From: Caldilineaceae bacterium
GTDB lineage: Bacteria; Chloroflexota; Anaerolineae; Caldilineales; Caldilineaceae
Direction of reading: 5' to 3'
Length of the DNA stretch: 7,291 nucleotides
Assembly (NCBI GenBank): GCA_014879855.1
Contig: JACSRH010000133.1
Span: 1-7,291 of the forward strand
Part shown: piece by piece, positions 1 through 5,549 of the stretch
Layout: every line of letters begins with the position of its first letter
Numbering within the stretch: the stretch's first letter is position 1
Made by a program: the position numbers and the translations under genes
The notes under the pieces: model-generated
What the model was told of the DNA's origin: nothing
The model's input: the letters and a program-made list of their open reading frames with translations, nothing else
Databases searched by the model: none

Positions 1-1
1 G

Positions 2-28
2 GCGATGAAGGTGTTGATCGAGATGTAG
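2..28 (+). CDS. Possible 3' end of an upstream gene (last 8 codons)
   Basis: The frame beginning at base 2 reads A-M-K-V-L-I-E-M and stops at TAG (26-28). The codons are GC-ending and like those of the other plus-strand genes here. The GAGATTRR repeat tract begins at this TAG, exactly as a second tract begins at the TAG of the next gene (1166-1168), which supports this as a true gene end. Eight residues are too few to name a family. It could also be chance reading through a non-coding edge. Confidence 0.4.
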   Translation, partial: AMKVLIEM

Positions 29-82
29 AGATTGGGAGATTAAGAGATTAAGAGATTAGAGATTAGAGATTGGGGATTGGCG
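26..82 (+). repeat. GAGATTRR tandem repeat tract, left copy
   Basis: This is a degenerate tandem array of 7-8 nt units of the form GAGATTGG, GAGATTAA or GAGATTA. It runs from the stop codon of the preceding frame to the start of the lipoprotein gene. Bases 30-57 are a perfect 28-nt inverted match to 1259-1286, and the tract is a near direct repeat of 1166-1205. Its last units contain GGGG (72-75), seven bases before the ATG at 83, so the repeat itself seems to supply the purine-rich ribosome-binding region. The repeat is seen directly; any role is inference. Confidence 0.9.
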
Positions 83-1168
83 ATGCGCTGGATTCTGATC
101 TTGATGCTGGTTTTGATGGGGGCGACGGGCTGCCAGCCAGCGGTGAAATTGGTGACGCCCGCGCCGCTACTGCCCGCGCCGCTCTACTTTGTCGAGGCGG
201 AGAGTGGGCAGTTGGTGCGCCTGGCGCGCGACGGCGCCACGCTCCGGCAGGTCACGCACGAGGCCGCGCGCATCGAGGAGTTCGCCGTCTCGCCGGCGGG
301 TGACGCGCTGGCCTACATCAGCGACGACACGCTGATCCAGAGCGACGCATGGGGCGGCAACCGGATCGTCAAGGTGAAGGGGGAATCAAACACTCAGGAG
401 CCAGGAGTCGATCCAGCCAAACTGCGCGTGGAAGCCCCTGTTTTCTCGCCCGACGGCCGCCAGATTGCATTCAGATTGAAAGGTGTCAATTTGATCGAGA
501 CAGGCGAGGCGCTTCAGTATCGCACCGTACTGCCCGATAAAATTGAACCGTTTGCATCAAGATTTATGAGCACCTTTGTTGCACCAACTCCAGGTTGGTC
601 GCCAGACGGGAAAAAGTTGTGGATATCCATGTACAGCTATGGCTCGATCAATGCCGGTGCGCTGCTTGATTTGGATACCGGGCAGATTCGCACGCCAAAG
701 GGTGACATGCCCTATCCACCCAATGACGGTGCAGTGTGGAGCAGCGGCGGCAGCTTCTTTGTCACGCCGTGGATTTTGACCAAGGTCGACGCCGCCACGA
801 TGGAGAGCCATCTGCTGAACGAAAGCTGGCGCACCAGCCCGAATGCACCGCTGGCGCTCGATCTGGTGCGGAGCGTCGACGGGCGCTGGCTCGTGCTGGC
901 GATGATGTCAGAGAGCGACGACTTTGGCATTGCCGAGGTGCGGCTCGACACCGGCGAAGTGCGCTGGCTGAGGATGCTCGACGGCCCCCACTTTGGGATG
1001 CTGGCGCCCGACGGCAGCGGCGCGCTGCTGATCCACTACCGCGAGCCGGACGAGCAGATCGACCAGCTATACTGGCAGCCACTCGCCGCCGGCGAGATGA
1101 CCCTGCTGCTCAAGGACGACATGCTGATCGCAAAATGGCCGGCGATTCAGTGGGGAAGGGGAGAGTAG
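83..1168 (+). CDS. Putative lipoprotein with WD40-like (PD40) beta-propeller repeats
   Basis: The product is about 361 residues, probably exported and lipid-anchored on the outer face of the membrane. The N-terminus is a short basic start (MRW), a hydrophobic stretch and a lipobox-like L-M-G-A-T-G-C, giving Cys17 as the predicted lipidated residue. The mature part carries propeller-blade motifs: SPAGDALAYIS near residues 70-80, FSPDGRQIAF near 121-130 and WSPDGKKLWIS near 172-182, followed by weaker blades to the C-terminus. This SPDG-x-x-[IL]-[AW] pattern is typical of TolB/PD40-type propellers, which usually act in protein or ligand binding. An in-frame TTG at 77 would add two residues, but the ATG at 83 has the better spacing to GGGG at 72-75 and gives a cleaner signal sequence. 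It is bracketed by repeat tracts and followed by the epimerase-like gene. The ligand or partner cannot be told from sequence. Confidence 0.85.
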   Translation: MRWILILMLVLMGATGCQPAVKLVTPAPLLPAPLYFVEAESGQLVRLARDGATLRQVTHEAARIEEFAVSPAGDALAYISDDTLIQSDAWGGNRIVKVKGESNTQEPGVDPAKLRVEAPVFSPDGRQIAFRLKGVNLIETGEALQYRTVLPDKIEPFASRFMSTFVAPTPGWSPDGKKLWISMYSYGSINAGALLDLDTGQIRTPKGDMPYPPNDGAVWSSGGSFFVTPWILTKVDAATMESHLLNESWRTSPNAPLALDLVRSVDGRWLVLAMMSESDDFGIAEVRLDTGEVRWLRMLDGPHFGMLAPDGSGALLIHYREPDEQIDQLYWQPLAAGEMTLLLKDDMLIAKWPAIQWGRGE

Positions 1169-1212
1169 AGATTGGAGATTAAGAGATTGGAGATTAGGAG
1201 ATTGGGCGATTG
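1166..1212 (+). repeat. GAGATTRR tandem repeat tract, middle copy
   Basis: This second array of GAGATTGG/GAGATTAA-type units starts at the TAG stop of the lipoprotein gene (1166-1168). It has the same orientation as the left copy and shares its opening TAGAGATTGG. Bases 1175-1193 are perfectly complementary to 1254-1272, so a transcript reading from the lipoprotein gene into the next gene could form a 19-bp stem closing a loop of about 60 nt. Confidence 0.9.
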
Positions 1213-1231
1213 CAGATGAACGCGCCAATCA

Positions 1232-1290
1232 CAGAGCAATCTCCAATCTCTACTCTCCAATCTCTTAATCTCTTAATCTCCCAATCGCTC
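1232..1290 (-). repeat. GAGATTRR tandem repeat tract, right inverted copy
   Basis: The plus strand here reads as CAATCTC/TTAATCTC units, the reverse complement of the left and middle tracts. Bases 1259-1286 match 30-57 inverted over 28 nt without mismatch. The lipoprotein gene is therefore enclosed by an inverted repeat about 1.2 kb apart. The tract ends 17 bases before the ribosome-binding site of the next gene. Confidence 0.9.
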
Positions 1291-1307
1291 TCTATTCACA
1301 TATTTTC

Positions 1308-1313
1308 AGGAGA
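1308..1313 (+). promoter_or_regulatory. Ribosome-binding site AGGAGA fixing the start at 1324
   Basis: AGGAGA lies 10 bases before the ATG at 1324. It decides the start of the epimerase-like gene. The open frame continues upstream to 1210, but that part is translated repeat sequence with no homology to the family. Confidence 0.8.
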
Positions 1314-1323
1314 CCCAAACACA

Positions 1324-2124
<801 letters not shown>

Positions 2125-2157
2125 CAGAACTTGCACCGCTGATGTTTAAACAAAACT

Positions 2158-2192
2158 GTAACTGCTTAAGCTAAGGTAGCTTGAGCAGTTAC
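2158..2192 (-). terminator. Rho-independent-type terminator for the minus-strand gene pair
   Basis: GTAACTGCTTAAGCTA (2158-2173) pairs with 2177-2192 over 16 positions, with one G-U-type mismatch and a 3-nt loop. Read on the minus strand, the stem follows the stop codon at 2199 by six bases and is followed by a T-rich stretch (AGTTTTGTTT). It therefore fits as the terminator of the minus-strand unit. It might also reduce plus-strand read-through from the epimerase-like gene, though the T-run on that side is absent. Confidence 0.7.
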
Positions 2193-2198
2193 AGGCAA

Positions 2199-2666
2199 TC
2201 AGTAACTTTCACTAAGGTTTTTAGTGGTGTTTAAGCCGGTTGAACTGTTCACAAATACATGGACTGACTCATTGCGATATTGATGTCCGTACATACAGTT
2301 CTGATATTGCCCTTGAGCATAGATTTCGCCAGTTGTAGTAGCCCATGAAACACCTTTTGCATTGGATGCCAACTGTTGCCATGGGGCCCATGTGCCATTC
2401 GCATACTGGCAACGATCTTTAAATATGATGGTTACTGTGATCGTTTGTACAAGATACTGTGGATGCTGGAAAGTGGAAGCATTTGAAGCACCTTTTATTC
2501 TATGCATGCGTGTTTCCCACCAAGCATCATTTGTTACATATCCCGACATGCTGACTGAATTTTCATACCAACTTCCTGAAACAGCCATAACAGAGAGAGT
2601 GCTCAAACAAGTTGCTAAAACCACAAGCGCTAACAAAAAACTTAGGCGAACTCGTATTCTGCACAT
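2199..2666 (-). CDS. Small exported protein of unknown function with two cysteines
   Basis: The product is about 155 residues. The start at 2666 (ATG) is chosen because AAGGTG (2680-2675) lies eight bases upstream; a TTG at 2687 would place that site inside the gene. The N-terminus has a basic region (MCRIRVRL), a hydrophobic core and S-V-M-A before V-S-G, a good signal-peptidase I site near residue 28. The mature part is rich in Ser, Thr, Asn, Trp and Tyr and has just two Cys (in DRCQYANG and QNCMYGH), which could form one disulfide. Such composition is typical of small secreted beta-rich proteins. I recognise no family. It follows the larger exported-protein gene by 61 nt on the same strand and is closed by the hairpin at 2158-2192, so the two are probably co-transcribed. 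Confidence 0.75.
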   Translation of the reverse strand: MCRIRVRLSFLLALVVLATCLSTLSVMAVSGSWYENSVSMSGYVTNDAWWETRMHRIKGASNASTFQHPQYLVQTITVTIIFKDRCQYANGTWAPWQQLASNAKGVSWATTTGEIYAQGQYQNCMYGHQYRNESVHVFVNSSTGLNTTKNLSESY

Positions 2667-2674
2667 TATGTCTT

Positions 2675-2680
2675 CACCTT
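2675..2680 (-). promoter_or_regulatory. Ribosome-binding site AAGGTG fixing the start at 2666
   Basis: On the minus strand AAGGTG lies eight bases before the ATG at 2666. It supports that start over the upstream in-frame TTG at 2687. Confidence 0.65.
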
Positions 2681-2727
2681 TGCGCAACTCTAAGGCTTGT
2701 AGAAGTGGCAGTTCGAACTATGTACTG

Positions 2728-4104
2728 CTAACGGCTGATAATGGCAGGAAGAAATACTTGCACACTTTCGTTCTTTGGCTCCACTTTGACAGCGTGGTGC
2801 AAGAAACTCATCAACTCATCAGTAGAAAATCCAAAAACATCAATAAAAAGAATTGTGCTGTCAGCTTCTACAACATAATAGTATCGCTCTGCTTCAGCGG
2901 GAGACATCTGCCAAGCATCAAATTCCTCTTGCCCAAGCAAAACTTTTGTTTTTACAGACTCTGTCCAATCTGCTGTTGTTTGTTTGAGTACAGCTTTGAT
3001 TTCTGAGGTGCGGCCTTGAACAATTGAGACAATTTTCGCACCGTCAGAAGTTGCGTATACGGTATGCACCCCAGGGCCTTGCGATGGAGCAAACCAGATG
3101 CCCTGTCGAATTTGAGGCGGTGCATAGCCAGGTACAGGAATTGCAAGACTTGCACCAGTCATTTGCAGAGGGGGGTCAGAATCTAGGCGGTAAAGTGGAT
3201 AATTCACTTCTTTGAGAATTTCGTCAAACCCTGTGACAGTGCGTATAGAATGTGTCAGATCCTGCGACTGTTCAAAGGCAGTATTTGGTATCTCCTGAAC
3301 AAAAAGCTCGTCTCTCAGAGGCGGATCAAGTGCAACTATCGTCTTTTCAATCAGCTCTCGGTAAGATATTACATGTTCAATCCCTTGCTTATCCCACACA
3401 ACAGTTCCGTCTCCTCTCGGTTCGAGAGTCGCAGCATCAAAATCAATGCGATTGGCAGTTGTCACTGGATCAAGATCAGCAATGAAGGGATGGACAGAGT
3501 GTAAAAGTGCTGTCTTCACATCCATTTCAGGCGCAGCAAGAGGAACGGCTGATGTGTAAACACTAATAACAAGTTCGTCCTCTACACTTTGTGTTCGGCG
3601 AGTTGTTCCTTCTGCATTTTGAAGAAAAGTGTCTATCAAGGTAAGTTGTTCATCGCGATAAATTGCCCCTTCCATAGGTGCAGAGTAAGCAGAGCCTTCA
3701 AGCGGAAAATAACCGGTCTCTGTTCCCTCATCAAATAACAGATCTTGGAGAAGTAAACCTTCATTATTAAACAATTGGGTGCGCCAACGAGCAATTGCAC
3801 CATCAGCGCCAACCTCAATCCATGTTTTTTGCAATTTATTGGACGACCAAATTTCTGCATAAGGGCGATGATACGGATCTGGAGGTTCAAGAACTAGAGA
3901 AGGGCCGCGTTCAAATATTGAATATGAGTAGTGGATAACCTGTCCTGCTTCAACCTGCGGCAACAGACTTTTCGCTTGCTCTAAAGTGTGTCTTGATTCT
4001 AAAGCGTCAACGGGTAAAGACACATATGATACAGCAAAAACTGTACCGACAGTGATGAGGAGAGAGACAAAAAACCTTTTCCAGCTACGGCTTATAGCAG
4101 ACAT
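2728..4104 (-). CDS. Exported protein of unknown function, DUF4367-like C-terminal region and FLPAIISR tail
   Basis: The product is 458 residues. A strong ribosome-binding site (GGAAGGA, 4118-4112) lies seven bases before the ATG. Residues 1-10 are basic and about 11-30 are hydrophobic, giving a signal peptide or N-terminal anchor. The rest is hydrophilic with alternating beta-like segments. The part from about residue 315 has a pattern like DUF4367 domains of extracytoplasmic Gram-positive proteins (VHTVYATSDGAKIVSIVQG, later FIDVFGFSTDELMSFL); the earlier part is loosely reminiscent of LolA/MucB-type folds. Both are pattern impressions, not proven. The last residues are VQVFLPAIISR, a short hydrophobic tail with a final Arg after a charged linker. 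This resembles 'YLPLVxR'-like endings that I recall on many exported Chloroflexota proteins. It probably forms an operon with the small exported protein downstream. Codon use is AT-richer than in the flanking genes. Confidence 0.8.
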   Translation of the reverse strand: MSAISRSWKRFFVSLLITVGTVFAVSYVSLPVDALESRHTLEQAKSLLPQVEAGQVIHYSYSIFERGPSLVLEPPDPYHRPYAEIWSSNKLQKTWIEVGADGAIARWRTQLFNNEGLLLQDLLFDEGTETGYFPLEGSAYSAPMEGAIYRDEQLTLIDTFLQNAEGTTRRTQSVEDELVISVYTSAVPLAAPEMDVKTALLHSVHPFIADLDPVTTANRIDFDAATLEPRGDGTVVWDKQGIEHVISYRELIEKTIVALDPPLRDELFVQEIPNTAFEQSQDLTHSIRTVTGFDEILKEVNYPLYRLDSDPPLQMTGASLAIPVPGYAPPQIRQGIWFAPSQGPGVHTVYATSDGAKIVSIVQGRTSEIKAVLKQTTADWTESVKTKVLLGQEEFDAWQMSPAEAERYYYVVEADSTILFIDVFGFSTDELMSFLHHAVKVEPKNESVQVFLPAIISR

Positions 4105-4297
4105 TCTACTATCCTTCCGCTATCTTTAACCAGATGCAGGACTAAGAATGACGACAGCCAAATATTCAAGTATTTTCGGGAACACAACTGCTGGTAACTG
4201 CTGGAGAATCGCTAGAGACCAATCTTCATACTGAGTATACTCCTTTTTTTTTTCCAAGTGATTCATACGAAAACCATTTGATTGAGGTATGTAACTT
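4105..4297. other. Intergenic region between divergent genes
   Basis: This 193-base region separates the minus-strand exported-protein gene from the plus-strand dehydrogenase gene, so both promoters would be expected here. Visible elements are a 10-bp palindrome GAGTATACTC (4233-4242) containing TATACT on both strands, a run of ten T (4244-4253), and a 9-nt direct repeat AACTGCTGG (4186-4194 and 4196-4204). The palindrome could be part of a -10 element or an operator, but I find no well-spaced -35 on either strand, so no promoter is assigned. Confidence 0.5.
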
Positions 4298-5458
4298 ATG
4301 CGACAAACACCCACCATCGGCCTGATCGGCTACGGCGGCATCGGGCGCGTGCATGGCATGGCGTACCGCTCGCTGCCCTTTCACTACGGCCTGCCCGCGG
4401 ACGCGGTGCGCATCGGCGGCGTGGCGACGGCGCGGGCGAAGACGGCGCAGGCCGCCGCGGCGGAACTCGGCTGCGACTTCTGGACGGCTGACTACCGCGC
4501 GCTGCTGGCGCGGCCGGAGATCGACGCCGTCGACATCTGCGTGCCCAACCACCTGCACGCCGAAGTCGTCGAGGCGGCAGCCGCGGCGGGCAAGCATATC
4601 TACTGCGAGAAGCCGCTGGCCATGAACGTGGCCGAGGCGCAGCGCATGGTGGCCGCGACCGCGCGCGCTGGCGTCAAGACGCAGATGACCTTCAACTTTC
4701 GCTTCTATCCGGCGGTGTTGCGGGCCAAGCAACTGGTCGAGGAAGGCTTTCTGGGGCGCATCTTCTCCTTCCGCGGCCGCTACTATCGCTCCAGCTACAT
4801 CGACCCCAACAAGCCGATCTCGTGGCGGCAGCAGAAAGCCATTGCCGGCGGCGGCGCGCTCTTTGACATCGGCTCGCACATCCTGGACATGCTCTACTCG
4901 CTGGTCGGTGAGTTCGCGTCCGTGCAGGCAACGCTCGACACGCTGATCCAGGATCGCCCGGCCAGCGCCGGTTCAAGCGAACGCGTGGCGGTCGACGTCG
5001 ACGACATCGCCCTGCTGACGCTGCGCACCAAAGCTGGTGTGTTGGGTGTGGTGGACGCCTCGCGCATGGGCGCCGGGCTGACCAACGACATCGGCTTCGA
5101 AATTTTCGGCGAGAAGGGCGCGCTCCGCTTTAGCGGGCTGGACCCGGCGTGGCTGGAAGTCTACGACGCACGCGACAGCGACAAGCCGACGGGCGGCATG
5201 CGCGGCTTCCGCAAGGTGGAGACCGTCAACCGCTACGCCGGCCAGAAGGCGCCCGACTGGTCCATGGCGCCCGACTTCGTGCGCACGCACGCCGAATGCC
5301 AGTACCAGTTTCTGCGCGCCGTGGCGGAGGATCGCCCGGCGCGGCCGTCGCTGGCCGACGGCCTGCACATCCAGGCGGTGATGGCCGCGGCGGAGCGCTC
5401 GTCGCAGGAGGGGCGCTGGGTGGAGGTGGAGGAAGTGCTGGCGGCGGGAGAAAAGTAA
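4298..5458 (+). CDS. Gfo/Idh/MocA-family NAD(P)-dependent oxidoreductase
   Basis: The product is 386 residues, within the usual range for the family. The N-terminal Rossmann fold starts with IGLIGYGGIGRVHG, with G-x-G-x-x-G at residues 11-16. C-E-K-P-L (103-107) is the conserved EKP motif, whose Lys105 sits at the catalytic and cofactor site. NFRFYPA (133-139) and GGGALFDIGSHILD (184-197), with Asp190 and His194, match the C-terminal substrate domain and its catalytic His region. Members oxidise or reduce sugars, inositols and their derivatives, often at C1, C2 or C3, in the cytoplasm; the exact substrate cannot be read here. TTGAGG (4282-4287) lies ten bases before the ATG. The glycyl radical enzyme gene follows 91 nt downstream on the same strand, so the two probably act in one catabolic route. 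The gene is strongly GC-rich, in contrast to its upstream flank. Confidence 0.92.
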   Translation: MRQTPTIGLIGYGGIGRVHGMAYRSLPFHYGLPADAVRIGGVATARAKTAQAAAAELGCDFWTADYRALLARPEIDAVDICVPNHLHAEVVEAAAAAGKHIYCEKPLAMNVAEAQRMVAATARAGVKTQMTFNFRFYPAVLRAKQLVEEGFLGRIFSFRGRYYRSSYIDPNKPISWRQQKAIAGGGALFDIGSHILDMLYSLVGEFASVQATLDTLIQDRPASAGSSERVAVDVDDIALLTLRTKAGVLGVVDASRMGAGLTNDIGFEIFGEKGALRFSGLDPAWLEVYDARDSDKPTGGMRGFRKVETVNRYAGQKAPDWSMAPDFVRTHAECQYQFLRAVAEDRPARPSLADGLHIQAVMAAAERSSQEGRWVEVEEVLAAGEK

Positions 5459-5480
5459 CTGCAAAGCGCTGAGTTCCGAA

Positions 5481-5516
5481 CATCTTCCCGGAAGCTCCAA
5501 AGCTTCCGGGAAGATG
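5481..5516. repeat. Perfect 16-bp inverted repeat (REP-like hairpin) between two genes
   Basis: CATCTTCCCGGAAGCT (5481-5496) is perfectly complementary to 5501-5516 with a CCAA loop. It is GC-rich and very stable, but neither side is followed by a T-run, so it is not a classic intrinsic terminator. It lies 22 bases after the dehydrogenase stop and 33 bases before the glycyl radical enzyme start. Likely readings are a REP-like interspersed element or an mRNA-stabilising or partly terminating hairpin that sets the ratio of the two genes. The structure is seen; the role is inferred. Confidence 0.85.
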
Positions 5517-5549
5517 GCAAGCCAGCAAAGTCAGAATTGAGAACGAAAA

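Larger units (their letters stand above)
2125..4290. other. AT-richer island with reversed gene direction inside a GC-rich gene cluster
   Basis: Base composition drops visibly right after the stop of the epimerase-like gene and rises again at the dehydrogenase start. Both genes inside are on the minus strand and their codons often end in A or T, unlike the flanking genes. No transposase, integrase, tRNA or clear target duplication is visible. The boundaries given are approximate and read from composition. The pattern suggests horizontally acquired DNA or an insertion that split a plus-strand cluster; this is inference. Confidence 0.55.

Noticed and set aside
1210..1323. Upstream extension of the epimerase-like frame by 38 residues
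   Set aside because: It translates repeat sequence, has no family similarity, and the AGGAGA at 1308-1313 clearly serves the ATG at 1324.
2362..3006. Plus-strand open frame (214 codons) across both exported-protein genes
   Set aside because: It spans two minus-strand genes and their gap. It has odd Cys/Phe-rich composition and no start signal.
4233..4253. Palindrome plus T10 run as a plus-strand intrinsic terminator
   Set aside because: GAGTATACTC gives at most a weak stem with no proper loop, and no plus-strand gene ends just upstream.
4126..4317. Short minus-strand open frame upstream of the large exported-protein gene
   Set aside because: It has no ribosome-binding site before the ATG at 4266 or the one at 4317, overlaps the dehydrogenase start, and matches nothing I recognise. 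A fragment of a broken gene cannot be excluded.
4226..4879. Minus-strand open frame (217 codons) opposite the dehydrogenase start
   Set aside because: It is the antisense shadow of the Rossmann domain and changes character where the GC-rich gene ends.
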